NCBI GenBank assembly: GCA_023399465.1 | Contig: JAEWPB010000013.1 | Location: 1-36,036 of the forward strand | Reading direction: 5' to 3' | Source of the DNA: Pseudomonadota bacterium | Lineage (GTDB): Bacteria; Pseudomonadota; Alphaproteobacteria; Rhizobiales; Rhizobiaceae | DNA length: 36,036 nt | In this document: in pieces, positions 8,208 to 16,680 of the stretch | How the letters are laid out: every line of letters starts with the position of its first letter | Position numbering within the stretch: position 1 is the first letter of the stretch | The notes under the pieces: generated by a model | Told to the model about the DNA's origin: nothing | The model's input: the letters and a program-made list of their open reading frames with translations, nothing else | The model's database searches: none | Made by a program: the position numbers and the translations under genes

Positions 8208-8582
8208 TTAGCCCTCGGTCTTCCGATAGCCTTCGGCGGCAATCGAGCAACCGGTGACTTCGCCGTTGATACGGTTCTTCTGCGGATCTCCAACGACGAA
8301 AGCCCGGGTGAAGTAGTGCGTGACGTTGGTGTGATCCTCGATAAAGGTCACGTTGAAGCGATCAGCCTTCATCAGCTTGTCGTGGTCGAGGCCGCGATCG
8401 GCGAAGGTGAACTCGGCGCGTCGGGCCACGGGGGTCCCGATGCGATCAACGCTGCCGTCCTGGTTGGCAATCGCCTCGGTCGAGACACCGGCGGTATTCA
8501 TGGCCAGCGTGCCACGCAGCGGCAACACCTCACCGGAGGAGAACTTGAGGCGGATGATCCCGCCGAAATCTTGCTTTCCCAT
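8208..8582 (-). CDS. Phage tail tube protein (Mu gpM family)
   Basis: A 124-residue protein beginning MGKQDFGGIIRLKFSSGEVL. The segments RLKFSSGEVLPLRGT and DRIGTPVARRAEFTFADRG are typical of Mu-type tail tube proteins, which stack as hexameric rings inside the sheath. It sits between sheath and tail chaperone, the conserved place for the tube gene. Length agrees with the family. The neighbouring gene starts four bases after its stop. Confidence 0.87.
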   Translation of the reverse strand: MGKQDFGGIIRLKFSSGEVLPLRGTLAMNTAGVSTEAIANQDGSVDRIGTPVARRAEFTFADRGLDHDKLMKADRFNVTFIEDHTNVTHYFTRAFVVGDPQKNRINGEVTGCSIAAEGYRKTEG

Positions 8583-8603
8583 TTGCAGATCCTTTCTTGC
8601 AGG

Positions 8604-10091
8604 TTAGGCGCCGACGGCGTCGAGCTGGCTGTTGGCGACCGCAAGGCCGGCGAAGATGTCCATCGCGTTGACGAAATCGAGTTCGAGATGAATGTTGACG
8701 CGATTGGCATTGTCGGCATCGCGCGTCACCCGCAGCGCCTGTATCGCCGCATCGGCGTTTTCAAGAACGCCGCTCATCTCGATGTAAGAGTGGATCAGCG
8801 TCGCCTTGATATCCTTCGGCGTGGTGATCGCCGCCAGGTTGTCGGGATTGTCGTTGGCGAGCGCCTTGCTCGAATGCTCCGCAGCGAGATCCGCGCGGAA
8901 TTTCTTCAGCGCATACATCAGCTGATAGGGACGCTGGACATCGCGGAAGGTGGTATCCGGTGCACCGTTTGTCGTCTGCTGCTGAGTGATCAGCTTGTCG
9001 ATCAGGACGTTGCCGGTGCGGTCCACCTTCCAGGTAGACACGCCGTTTTTCAGGAAGGCATCGCGGGTGGCAAAATCCAACCAGTAGGCACGATCGCGAG
9101 GTGCGGAGACGCCATCGACGGCAAGGCCAGTCTGGTTGCGCGACACATCGCCATTCGCTCCACCGCCAAACCAGGCAGCGACACGGCCAACGACGGCAGA
9201 CACGAATTCATAGTCCGGATCGGCGTTACCGCCGGCGGTGAAGCGCGGCACGAGCGTCAGATGCCAGTCGTCCTTCGCGAGGCCGGCCGCGGTGATCTCC
9301 GAAGTTGTTCCGGTCTTCGGGTAGAAGAAATGGCCATAGAGCTGCTGGGCATAGGACCAGCGGCCGGCGATGTTGTTCAGGAAGCTCGAGGCGAGCGCGA
9401 GATTGGCGGTGTCGCCGAAAGCGGAGATGATCGTCTCGAACGGATCGTCACCCATCGATGCCAGCACGTTGGCGATCGACGGAACGCCGGCACCAGGCGT
9501 GGCCGTGGCAAAGGCAAGGTTGCCGGCGAACGCATTGATGCCATCGACGACCGGCACGAAGATGTCGATCCCCGTCGCGTAGGCTCCGGCATGCCGCGCC
9601 GTCAACGTCACGACAGCAGCTGCTGCCGAGGCAATGAATGGCAGGGACCGCTTCGACAGCCGATCATAATAGTTATTGATCGCGGCAGCGAGCGCTGTCG
9701 CGACTGCGGTCGGCGTAGCGCCGGCGGCGATGTCGATCGAGATCGAGCGGCCGGCAATCTGCAGTATGCCCTGCCCGCCGGATGCCGGAACCGTGTTGAT
9801 CGTGATGGTGCGGACTTCCGGCGTGCCGGAGGCTGCGACATGGCCGATCCAGATCTCCTGCGCCGGGGCATTGCGACGGGCAGCGAGATACATCGATTCC
9901 AGCATCGAGCCGGCGCCGCAGAGAAGCCGCGCATCCATATCGGTGTTGCAGGGCGCGATGGCACCTGCGGCAAGGGCAGCACCGATGTTTGCGTGACCGA
10001 GCAGGATTGCCCGACTTTCGTTTTCGAACTGCCCGCCACTGACAACGTCAAAGGCGAGGATCGGCGCAGTCAGATTGGCCGGAATGTTCAT
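8604..10091 (-). CDS. Contractile tail sheath protein (Mu gpL family)
   Basis: A 495-residue protein beginning MNIPANLTAPILAFDVVSG. It has the Mu-like tail sheath layout: an early GGQFENESRAILLGH motif, a variable middle with VSASG-like beta strands, and a conserved C-terminal region with HSYIEMSGVLENADAAIQAL and RVNIHLELDFVNAMDIFAG. The sheath contracts to drive the tube through the cell envelope. Its presence shows that the phage was a myovirus. Upstream is the small DUF2635 gene and downstream the tube, as in Mu-like phages. Confidence 0.93.
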   Translation of the reverse strand: MNIPANLTAPILAFDVVSGGQFENESRAILLGHANIGAALAAGAIAPCNTDMDARLLCGAGSMLESMYLAARRNAPAQEIWIGHVAASGTPEVRTITINTVPASGGQGILQIAGRSISIDIAAGATPTAVATALAAAINNYYDRLSKRSLPFIASAAAAVVTLTARHAGAYATGIDIFVPVVDGINAFAGNLAFATATPGAGVPSIANVLASMGDDPFETIISAFGDTANLALASSFLNNIAGRWSYAQQLYGHFFYPKTGTTSEITAAGLAKDDWHLTLVPRFTAGGNADPDYEFVSAVVGRVAAWFGGGANGDVSRNQTGLAVDGVSAPRDRAYWLDFATRDAFLKNGVSTWKVDRTGNVLIDKLITQQQTTNGAPDTTFRDVQRPYQLMYALKKFRADLAAEHSSKALANDNPDNLAAITTPKDIKATLIHSYIEMSGVLENADAAIQALRVTRDADNANRVNIHLELDFVNAMDIFAGLAVANSQLDAVGA

Positions 10092-10118
10092 GGATCTAGC
10101 TCCTGAAGATTGCGTTGG

Positions 10119-10298
10119 TTACTTCTTCGGCTTTTCGGCCGGCGGATCATCTGTGACCGGCACGAGGTCGCCATCCTTGACGAGCCGCGCCTGGTAGGGC
10201 TTGGAGCAGTCGACCGGAAGTCCGTCTTCCGGCCAGTCGGTGTTGCTGAGAGGCACGGCCACGCGCCGCCCGGGAGCCGGGCGATAAAGCTTGGACAT
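10119..10298 (-). CDS. DUF2635 small phage protein
   Basis: A 59-residue protein starting MSKLYRPAPGRRVAVPLS at ATG 10298, rich in proline and ending in lysines. The pattern (KPAPGR..P...G..LP..G..V....YW/Y.RRL..GD) fits DUF2635, a short protein that regularly precedes the sheath gene in Mu-like tails (gp38-like position). Function unknown. A longer ORF in the same frame starts at 10412, but the part before residue M(SKLYR) has no family character and overlaps the upstream gene, so the later start is preferred. Confidence 0.75.
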   Translation of the reverse strand: MSKLYRPAPGRRVAVPLSNTDWPEDGLPVDCSKPYQARLVKDGDLVPVTDDPPAEKPKK

Positions 10299-10314
10299 CA
10301 GAGAGCTCCGAGGA

Positions 10315-11028
10315 TCAGGGTTGTGGTAGCGCTTCGGCGATCGCACCGGGCGCGGTCTCGATCGCCAAACTTTCAAGTGGCGGGAGCGGCTGCTGCGCGA
10401 AGTGCGCGGCAAGCGCGGTCAATTTGGCCCGGGCGTAGGACTGCTCCGGCAGCCGCAATAGCAAGGACCGGCACGGTTCCGGCAGTTCGCCATCAGGCAC
10501 ATCGAAATCGTCGTCGCAGATCGCGCAATGAAGCCTGATCGTCTGGCGCTGCCAACGCAGCCCCAGCTCTGGAGCGGCAAAGGTTTTGATCTCGACATTG
10601 GTGACAGCGCGAACCACACGCCGGAACAATGATCCCGACGGGGCGTGTTCGAGCAGGTAGCGAACCTGCGAGGTCAATGCCGCCAGCACCAGGCGCGCCT
10701 CGGGATCATCAGACGCCATCGCATCGGTGAAGGTTTCGCCGTCGTCCTTCACGCTGACCGCAAGTTCGGCAACAATGTCGATGACGGCGTCAGCATCGCG
10801 GTCGATTGCAACCGAGATGTTGCTACGCAGCTTCGATCCGCTCTCGACTGTGTAAAGCGACAGCACCGGCGTAAACGCACGATATCGATCGAGTTCCCGC
10901 ACCGACACGGCACGACTGTCAAACACGCGGTTTCCGGCAAGCGTCGGGAATCCTGTTCCGGCGACGTTGGCCGCCGTCGGGCTCAACACCTCGATCGCGG
11001 CGAGCCGGACGGCTTCGGCAGCAAGCAT
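10315..11028 (-). CDS. Putative neck / tail terminator protein
   Basis: A 237-residue protein beginning MLAAEAVRLAAIEVLSPTAA. I do not recognise a named domain with certainty. The first 150 residues look like a tail-terminator/connector fold, with LYTVESGSKLRSN followed by a long amphipathic helix. A later segment contains two cysteines (HCAICDDDFDVPD) and ends in proline-rich sequence. Position between a head-tail joining candidate and DUF2635/sheath argues for a neck or tail completion role, as for Mu gp37-like proteins. The assignment is from context. Confidence 0.5.
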   Translation of the reverse strand: MLAAEAVRLAAIEVLSPTAANVAGTGFPTLAGNRVFDSRAVSVRELDRYRAFTPVLSLYTVESGSKLRSNISVAIDRDADAVIDIVAELAVSVKDDGETFTDAMASDDPEARLVLAALTSQVRYLLEHAPSGSLFRRVVRAVTNVEIKTFAAPELGLRWQRQTIRLHCAICDDDFDVPDGELPEPCRSLLLRLPEQSYARAKLTALAAHFAQQPLPPLESLAIETAPGAIAEALPQP

Positions 11029-11032
11029 CCGA

Positions 11033-11419
11033 TCAACCCTTCGTCAGATAGAAGGCCTTCCGCACACCACCATCGGCGGCCTCTGCGGCGAGCTGCCAGA
11101 CTAGTTCGCCATCAAGGACGAGATCGCCCTTGCGCGGCAGGTAAGGCCAGGCTTCGGTGTTGGCGGTCAGCACAGCATCAAAGTAGGGATTAGCATCGCG
11201 AGAGCCCGGATCGCCGCCACGATGCCGACCGAGAAGGTCGCCGGACGGTTGTTCGTCGATCGTGCAAACGAAATCGAACGGATCCCGGCTGCTGTCGTCC
11301 TGGCGGCCATGATTGACGCTGACACCATCACGACGCGGCCGGAGCGTGCACGGACGGCCATCGAATACAGCCGAGACCTTGCGCACCGTCATCTGCCGCG
11401 CCGCTGCCCAATCGACCAT
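11033..11419 (-). CDS. Putative head-tail joining protein
   Basis: A 128-residue protein beginning MVDWAAARQMTVRKVSAVFD. The closing part, with PYLPRKGDLVLDGELVW and VRKAFYLTKG, resembles the beta-rich end of lambda gpFII-type attachment proteins, which cap the portal and receive the tail. It lies a few genes after the major capsid protein, where lambda keeps FI/FII. No catalytic motif is expected. I give it as a position-supported candidate rather than a recognised family member. Confidence 0.5.
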   Translation of the reverse strand: MVDWAAARQMTVRKVSAVFDGRPCTLRPRRDGVSVNHGRQDDSSRDPFDFVCTIDEQPSGDLLGRHRGGDPGSRDANPYFDAVLTANTEAWPYLPRKGDLVLDGELVWQLAAEAADGGVRKAFYLTKG

Positions 11420-11421
11420 GA

Positions 11422-11793
11422 TCAGGCCGTCAGGACAGCAAGTGCGTCTTCAGCAGCCTTGACGGCATCTTCAGCCGCGGCCTTGGCCACCAGGTCGTCG
11501 CCGGCCTCGGCAAGCGTGGCCCTTGCCTCGTCGACAGCCTTCTCAGCCGCCGCGATCGCATCGGCCTTTCCATCGGCCGGTTTGCTCGATTTCGGAGCCT
11601 CAGTCTTCGCAGTCTCTGCCTTCGGCTTCTCAGCCTTATAGGCAAATTTGTTGTCGACGAGCGTCCGCCCGTAGGCTTCCGGCACATCGACCAGCTCGTG
11701 CGGCGCGACACGGACGTCCTTTTCGGTTTTCATCGCCGACGCCGCCAGAAGTCCGCCCATATGCAGGGCAATGGTCATTAATTTCTTGGACAT
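11422..11793 (-). CDS. Small alanine/lysine-rich phage protein after the capsid gene
   Basis: A 123-residue protein beginning MSKKLMTIALHMGGLLAASA, with a good AAGGAG ribosome-binding site upstream of ATG 11793. The first half contains RVAPHELVDVPEAYGRTLVD and looks like a folded domain. The second half is a repetitive alanine/lysine/glutamate helix (KAEKPKAETAKTEAPK onward), probably a coiled coil. Lambda has FI, another alanine-rich protein, in this place; FI helps DNA packaging, and a similar role here is only a guess. Confidence 0.6.
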   Translation of the reverse strand: MSKKLMTIALHMGGLLAASAMKTEKDVRVAPHELVDVPEAYGRTLVDNKFAYKAEKPKAETAKTEAPKSSKPADGKADAIAAAEKAVDEARATLAEAGDDLVAKAAAEDAVKAAEDALAVLTA

Positions 11794-11843
11794 GGAAAGC
11801 TCCTTCCGGTTGCCGGATCCCTGCTCTCAGTAATCGGAAAACC

Positions 11844-11868
11844 GGAAGCCGGGCAAAACCCGGCTCCC
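11844..11868 (-). terminator. Strong hairpin just after the major capsid gene
   Basis: A perfect-to-near-perfect stem of ten pairs (minus strand GGGAGCCGGG with CCCGGCTTCC, one G-T pair) around a five-base TTTTG loop lies between the capsid stop (11885) and the next start (11793). It lacks a long T tract on the minus strand, with only GGTTTTCC following, so it may be a partial terminator or an mRNA-stabilising hairpin that sets the capsid transcript apart from downstream genes. Confidence 0.55.
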
Positions 11869-11884
11869 AAAACTCGCAACGAAA

Positions 11885-12895
11885 TCAGGTAAGCGTCAGC
11901 TCGCGCAGCGCCTGCGGACGCGTGCACAGCGAAATCGAGTTCATCTGCACTTCGAGGTCGTAACCCTTGTCATTCGGCTTCTCGGTCGCGCGAGAGTAGA
12001 ACGGCAGGCCCGGTGTATTGACCGTGGACCGGTAGTCGGCCGGCGCAAAGCGGGTGATAAAAAGATCGCGAACACCCTTCGGCACAACGCGGGCCTTGTT
12101 GGCTGCGATGTAGGGTGCCCCCAGATCGGACGTCGCCTTGGCGCCTGTCTTGTAGCGTTCCCAGGTCGCACCGCCGAAGTCGAAGGTATCAGGAACGTCC
12201 TGACGGAGAACGACCGCGCCGCTACCGTAGAGGAAGGTCTCACGCACCGACTTGTGCTGCCACAACGCCGCATGGAAATCGCGGCCGGTGAAGACGTGCA
12301 AACCATCGTAAGGCTCATCGAGCGCGTCTTCGATCGAATAGACGACATCCTGCCAGAGCTTGCCGACTGCGGTCGCATCGACATCGAGTTCGAGCGAAAC
12401 CGGCGCCGGCACGGCAATGCCGAACTTGTTATAAAGGTCGTGCAGAACCTTGCCCGACTTTGCAGTGACGATACCCTTGATGGCGCCGACACGCTGGTAT
12501 TCCAGTGTCATGGTCAGGTCGGCAGCATGACGCTGGGCCTTGCGGTTAACCCGGTCCTCGAGCACTTCGGCGGTGTCCTCGGTACCGAAGGCGCGAACAT
12601 TCTGAACCTCGTCGGCGAGAATGCTGTCGTTGCGCTGGTAGTGATCGACCTCGAACGGCACTTTCGTGCGGTTTTCGTCGCCGGTGGTTTCGCCGTCGCC
12701 ACCGCGGGCGCTGGGCTCGACAAGCGCCAGCTTGCCGTCACGAAGCTCGACCGACACGATGGTGGTCGTGACACTGTCTTCTTCGAACAGGCCCATCGCA
12801 CCGATCTGGCCGGGGCGATAGTGTTCCTGGTTGACGGCAGCCGTGAGGCTATCCAGGCTGAAGGGATCGCCGGAATGTACGTTCTGTCCTGGCAT
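11885..12895 (-). CDS. Major capsid protein, lambda gpE family
   Basis: A 336-residue protein beginning MPGQNVHSGDPFSLDSLTAA, close to the length of lambda gpE. Features of the family include RPGQIGAMGLFEEDSVTTT near the N-terminus, the ENRTKVPFEVDHYQRNDSI stretch, and a long helix with HAADLTMTLEYQRVGAIKG. The C-terminus contains DRSTVNTPGLPF-like and YDLEVQMNSISLCTRPQAL segments typical of gpE. It forms the HK97-fold capsid shell. The decoration protein gene is directly upstream, matching the lambda D-E order. Confidence 0.92.
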   Translation of the reverse strand: MPGQNVHSGDPFSLDSLTAAVNQEHYRPGQIGAMGLFEEDSVTTTIVSVELRDGKLALVEPSARGGDGETTGDENRTKVPFEVDHYQRNDSILADEVQNVRAFGTEDTAEVLEDRVNRKAQRHAADLTMTLEYQRVGAIKGIVTAKSGKVLHDLYNKFGIAVPAPVSLELDVDATAVGKLWQDVVYSIEDALDEPYDGLHVFTGRDFHAALWQHKSVRETFLYGSGAVVLRQDVPDTFDFGGATWERYKTGAKATSDLGAPYIAANKARVVPKGVRDLFITRFAPADYRSTVNTPGLPFYSRATEKPNDKGYDLEVQMNSISLCTRPQALRELTLT

Positions 12896-12908
12896 CGGCA
12901 GGGTCTCC

Positions 12909-13289
12909 TTATCGTGCCTTGATGCCGACGGCGCGCAGCTGCGTCAGCTTCGTGTTGCGTTTGGTGGAGTCATTGACCGTCGAATGAACGATCAGCATCG
13001 GGTCTTTCACCTCGGCGTGGTTGGCGATGCAGGCGACCTGGACATCGGCGCTGGTGGCGTCGACCGGATAGCCGAGGATGGCGACCGCGGTTTCCGCCCC
13101 TTCGATGCCGACAGTCGAAGCATTCGGCGAGAACGTGTGCTTGCCGCTCGCGGTGATCTTGCCGAGCAACGTGCCGGCCCCGAGCTTGCCGGATCCGGAA
13201 GCGATGGTGAGGACCTCGCGGGAAACGTAGCCGTTCCCCTCCGACAGGACGAAGGCGAGTGGCCGGGCTTTTTCGGTGAATGTCTCCAT
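12909..13289 (-). CDS. Head decoration protein (lambda gpD family)
   Basis: A 126-residue protein beginning METFTEKARPLAFVLSEGNG. The features VSREVLTIASGSGKLGAGTLLG and the later VAILGYPVDATSADVQVACI are the hallmarks of lambda gpD-type decoration proteins, which bind as trimers on the capsid surface and stabilise it after expansion. Its length and position directly before the major capsid gene fit. The start lies next to the stop of the putative scaffold gene. Confidence 0.9.
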   Translation of the reverse strand: METFTEKARPLAFVLSEGNGYVSREVLTIASGSGKLGAGTLLGKITASGKHTFSPNASTVGIEGAETAVAILGYPVDATSADVQVACIANHAEVKDPMLIVHSTVNDSTKRNTKLTQLRAVGIKAR

Positions 13290-13291
13290 GA

Positions 13292-13846
13292 TCAGGCTCC
13301 TTTCGTGGCCTGTCGGCGAGCGCGATAGATCGCCGAGGGATTGAGGTTGGCTTTCGGCTTGCCAGCCGCAGAAGCGGCCGCCGGCGAAGCCAGAGAAGCT
13401 GCGGCAAGCCGCTGCTTTTCGTAAGCGTTGTCGCTGGCTGCTGCTTCCGGCTTGGCCGTCGGCACGTTCGCCGTGACAAAGGCGACGACAGCATCGGCGG
13501 CCATATCGGGCGAAGCCTTGGCCAGGTCGAGCGCTGCGCTCATGCGGCCGGCATCGCCCCTGATGCCGTCGGCCGAAAGAACCGCATCCATGCGATCCAT
13601 GGCAGCCTTGAAACCGTCTGCTCCACCACCCTGGGCGGCAGCAGCGACGGCGGCGAGTGTTCCGACGGCTGCGGATGCAGCGCCGGGCCCTGTCTGAATT
13701 CCAGACATGTCACCTCCGGTGGTTATCGCCTCGGGCTGAGGCGCTTCGAAAATGGACGCGGCGGCGTCCGGCTCATCCGATTCCAGAGAATCAGGTATCG
13801 CTCCGGGCAGCACGGCCGCCCGAATGGCAGTCAGAAGTTTCGACAT
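13292..13846 (-). CDS. Alanine-rich protein, probable capsid scaffold
   Basis: A 184-residue protein beginning MSKLLTAIRAAVLPGAIPDS, very rich in alanine with low-complexity stretches (AAVGTLAAVAAAAQGGGADG) and a basic C-terminus (NPSAIYRARRQATKGA). It lies between the S49 protease and the decoration protein, exactly where lambda places the scaffold Nu3. Scaffolds are helical, poorly conserved and digested by the neighbouring protease, which suits this sequence. It starts as a separate gene 3 bases after the protease stop rather than as an internal start. The function is an inference from position and composition. Confidence 0.55.
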   Translation of the reverse strand: MSKLLTAIRAAVLPGAIPDSLESDEPDAAASIFEAPQPEAITTGGDMSGIQTGPGAASAAVGTLAAVAAAAQGGGADGFKAAMDRMDAVLSADGIRGDAGRMSAALDLAKASPDMAADAVVAFVTANVPTAKPEAAASDNAYEKQRLAAASLASPAAASAAGKPKANLNPSAIYRARRQATKGA

Positions 13847-13849
13847 GGA

Positions 13850-14770
13850 TCAGCTCCGATTGAGGGCTTTCACGAAGGCCTCGAAGGCTTCGAGCGGATC
13901 GCCTATGGCATCGACGAGGCCAAGCGAGACCGCCTCGGTGGCGTCAAAGACGTCAGCCCGCGTCGAAAGTGCCTTGGCTTTGGTGATGCGGTTGCTGCGC
14001 CCCTTGGCAACCACCTCGGCGAACTTCTCGCGCATCTTCTCCGCAGTCGCCTGCCAGCGAGCCGCCAAGGCTGCATCGAGCGTTTCCCACGGGTTGCCCT
14101 GCGCCTTGTTTTCGCCGGCGCGAATGATCGTGACCTTGACGCCTTCCTTTTCCAGCCAGGCCGAATAGTCGGCGTGGATCATGATGACGCCGATCGAGCC
14201 GGCGCCGCCAAACTCCGGGATCACGATCGAGCGCGCCTGCGACGCCAGAAGATAACCTGCCGAATAGGCATGGTCGGTCAGGATAGACAGCGTCGGCTTT
14301 TCCTTCGACAGTTGCTGGATCGCAGTCGCCGTCTCGAACCCGCCATTGACCTCGCCGCCGTAGCTATCGACCTCGAACACCACACCGCGGATGCCGGGTG
14401 ACTTGCGCGCCATTGCAATCTGGCCCTGCAAGCCTTGGTAGGACGTTTCACCGGACTGGGAACCAACCCAGGCGCCCTTATGCACCAGCGTTCCCTCGAT
14501 CGGGATGATAGCGACGCCTCCGACGACATCGAACGGCAACAGATTGGCACTCTGATAGGCGCGCTCGACGCGGTTGCCAAGCTTGCCCGCCAACGGTCGG
14601 CCGTTGGCGCCGGCGACGTGATCGACCGCCCCTTGCGGGTTGGCGATAACGAGTGTGTCTCCGGCAATCCGGCTGCCGAGACCGCGCAGAAAGGCTTCCG
14701 CCTTGCGCTCATCGTAAAGCAACGGCGTGTTGAACAGGCGCTGCGCCAGTTGGGCATAGGCAAACGACAT
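13850..14770 (-). CDS. S49 (SppA-like) capsid maturation protease, lambda gpC-like
   Basis: A 306-residue protein beginning MSFAYAQLAQRLFNTPLLYD. S49 peptidase features are clear: GVVFEVDSYGGEVNGG before the catalytic region, then TDHAYSAGYLLASQA with the candidate nucleophile serine in YSAGY, then GGAGSIGVIMIHADYSAWLE, the segment that contributes to the catalytic core in SppA. In lambda gpC, such a protease cleaves scaffold and portal during capsid maturation. Unlike lambda C, no scaffold domain follows in the same reading frame; a separate scaffold-like gene follows instead. Confidence 0.9.
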   Translation of the reverse strand: MSFAYAQLAQRLFNTPLLYDERKAEAFLRGLGSRIAGDTLVIANPQGAVDHVAGANGRPLAGKLGNRVERAYQSANLLPFDVVGGVAIIPIEGTLVHKGAWVGSQSGETSYQGLQGQIAMARKSPGIRGVVFEVDSYGGEVNGGFETATAIQQLSKEKPTLSILTDHAYSAGYLLASQARSIVIPEFGGAGSIGVIMIHADYSAWLEKEGVKVTIIRAGENKAQGNPWETLDAALAARWQATAEKMREKFAEVVAKGRSNRITKAKALSTRADVFDATEAVSLGLVDAIGDPLEAFEAFVKALNRS

Positions 14771-14782
14771 GATGACCTCGGA

Positions 14783-15055
14783 TCAGCTGAAGCGGATTCG
14801 CTTGGCGAAGCGTGTCCGCCTTCCGCTGGTTTTCTTCTCGCAGGCGTCACGCAGCCGGGCGAGCTCGGCCTCGAGTGCCGCCATGTTGCCGCGCGCGACC
14901 TTCAACCGCTGCTGGGTGACCGGCGAGCGGATCTCGGTCTCGTCGATTTCCTCGCCGGCGAGCAGCCGGACCTTGACCGCATAAAGCGCCCCATAGAGCG
15001 CGCACGGATCCTCTGCGTCGACAGAAACACCGGCGATGTTGACCAAGTTCGCCAT
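14783..15055 (-). CDS. gpW-like small head protein
   Basis: A 90-residue protein starting MANLVNIAGVSVDAEDPC at ATG 15055, which overlaps the portal stop (TGATG). The middle, with LYGALYAVKVRLLAGEE and SPVTQQRLKVARGNMAALEAE, recalls lambda gpW, a head completion protein that binds the portal, with a strand-containing centre followed by a helix. In lambda, W lies before the portal gene; here it lies after, so gpW is only a candidate. The basic tail (GRRTRFAKRIRFS) fits a DNA- or portal-facing protein. Confidence 0.5.
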   Translation of the reverse strand: MANLVNIAGVSVDAEDPCALYGALYAVKVRLLAGEEIDETEIRSPVTQQRLKVARGNMAALEAELARLRDACEKKTSGRRTRFAKRIRFS

Positions 15056-16680
15056 CAGACATCTTCCTTCCGCTTTGCCGGCGCATCGTCTGTCTCGGCC
15101 TTGCCGGCCGGATCGCTTGGCAGTCCGCGCTCGAACGGCGACGGCATGCCGGCGTCGAGATGGCGCTGGTGCCAACGCTGGCGGCTTTCGAAATTCTCCT
15201 CCGGGTCGATGCCGAGTTCGGCGCATTCAACTTCCAGATTGCTGGTACCATTGGCGATGCGCTCGCTTGATGCCTTCGCCCGCTTCAGGTCGTCGGCCGT
15301 CGGCTTCGACGGGCCGAGGCACGACGCCCATAGGATCGCATCGCGATTGGCGAAATAGGCCTCGCGGCCACCCTTGAACTCGATCCGGCCCTCGCCGATC
15401 TCCTCGTCGAGCCAGGAGGCGTAGGGAACCAGCACGTGCGGTGCCGCGATCCGGTCGGTCCGGCGCACCGCAATCGGCCACACCGCTGAATTCTCCATCA
15501 TCGTCGAGGCATAGGTCGCGTCGGTGTAATCCATGGTGTAACCACCATAGGTGACGCCGAGGGCGCGCGCCGTCTCGCGATGGAGCGCACCGGCAAACGG
15601 CAGATAGTCGCGGCCAGGGATCTTCGAGGACTCGATGGAGAGTTTCTCGCCCGGCGCCAGATGCGACACCGTCGGATCGCCGCCGACCCGCAGTTCCGAT
15701 TCCGCTGCGCGATCGAGCTGAGCCTTGAAGTAGTTGGTGAAGTCCGAAGCGACCGCCTCGGCGTTTTCTCCGCCATGCTCCTTCAACACCTCCAGCGCCT
15801 CGAACGCATCCGCACTCGGGCGATCGCTCGTCAGCGTGACGGCATAGATCGTCTGCAGAAACGCCATTTGCGCGGTGGCATCGTCGAGATTTTCCGCCAT
15901 CAGATACTTGCGGAAGGTTGCGGCCAACGGCGTGATGCCGCGCACGTCGTCCGCGGAAAGCGGATCGAAGGTATGCATGACCAGCTGACGGCCGTCGCGA
16001 TCAAAGGCTGCGTGGTCGCGCTTGACGGTAACGCCGGCTTCCTTCTGCTGCAGCCGATAGTGGGTCGGGCGTCCGTTCTCGTCATGGACGATGCCCTGGA
16101 ACAGCCCTTCCACCTCGCTTGTGTCCTGCACCAGCTTCTGCGGCGACACCAGCAGGAACTTCGTGCCCGAACGGATGCCGTAGCGACGGCGCATCGCCGA
16201 TGGCATGTAGCTGACGACACCGAGGCTCTCGCCGAAGGCAAGCCAGTTGCGCAGGCCGATATCGGTCTGCTGCGGGATCGTGAACTTGCCGCGAAAATCA
16301 CACTCGGCTGCATTCCATGCCCACACCTTGAAGCGGTTTTTGACCATACGGATCCATTCGGCCGCTTCCTTCTCGTCATAACCGAAGCGAGACAGATCCG
16401 GTTGCGGGTTAAGCGACAGCTCGACGCCGACGGTGTCAACGATAATCTGGTCGGCAACACCCTTCAGCCGGCCCGAATTGGCCAGCATGTCCATGGCAAG
16501 CCCGGCGGCACGCCACCACACCCGGCGCACCTCGTCGCGATGCTCGCGCAAGGACGCTGGACGAGCGGCGATGACGCCCGACTGTGTGTCGCGGAGATAG
16601 GCAGCCTGCGGGCGTGAAGCGTCGCCGCCCCTGCCCGCCGGTACCTTGATCCTCGGTTTGCTCACTTGCGCTTTTTCCAT
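15055..16680 (-). CDS. Portal protein, lambda gpB family
   Basis: A 541-residue protein beginning MEKAQVSKPRIKVPAGRGGD. It follows the lambda-family portal layout: an N-terminal wing with SLREHRDEVRRVWWRAAGLA, a DNFIVG-like region ending in DTVGVELSLNPQPD, a clip region, and a C-terminal crown with YTMDYTDATYASTMMENSA, the most conserved portal motif in this family. Portal dodecamers form the DNA entry and exit vertex. The start lies inside the terminase 3' end (19-base overlap). The last 50 residues are charged and low in constraint. Confidence 0.92.
   Translation of the reverse strand: MEKAQVSKPRIKVPAGRGGDASRPQAAYLRDTQSGVIAARPASLREHRDEVRRVWWRAAGLAMDMLANSGRLKGVADQIIVDTVGVELSLNPQPDLSRFGYDEKEAAEWIRMVKNRFKVWAWNAAECDFRGKFTIPQQTDIGLRNWLAFGESLGVVSYMPSAMRRRYGIRSGTKFLLVSPQKLVQDTSEVEGLFQGIVHDENGRPTHYRLQQKEAGVTVKRDHAAFDRDGRQLVMHTFDPLSADDVRGITPLAATFRKYLMAENLDDATAQMAFLQTIYAVTLTSDRPSADAFEALEVLKEHGGENAEAVASDFTNYFKAQLDRAAESELRVGGDPTVSHLAPGEKLSIESSKIPGRDYLPFAGALHRETARALGVTYGGYTMDYTDATYASTMMENSAVWPIAVRRTDRIAAPHVLVPYASWLDEEIGEGRIEFKGGREAYFANRDAILWASCLGPSKPTADDLKRAKASSERIANGTSNLEVECAELGIDPEENFESRQRWHQRHLDAGMPSPFERGLPSDPAGKAETDDAPAKRKEDV

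Noticed and set aside
8316..10106. Plus-strand open frame of 596 codons over the sheath gene
   Set aside because: The minus strand encodes a clear sheath protein; the plus frame is a mirror of its codon bias.
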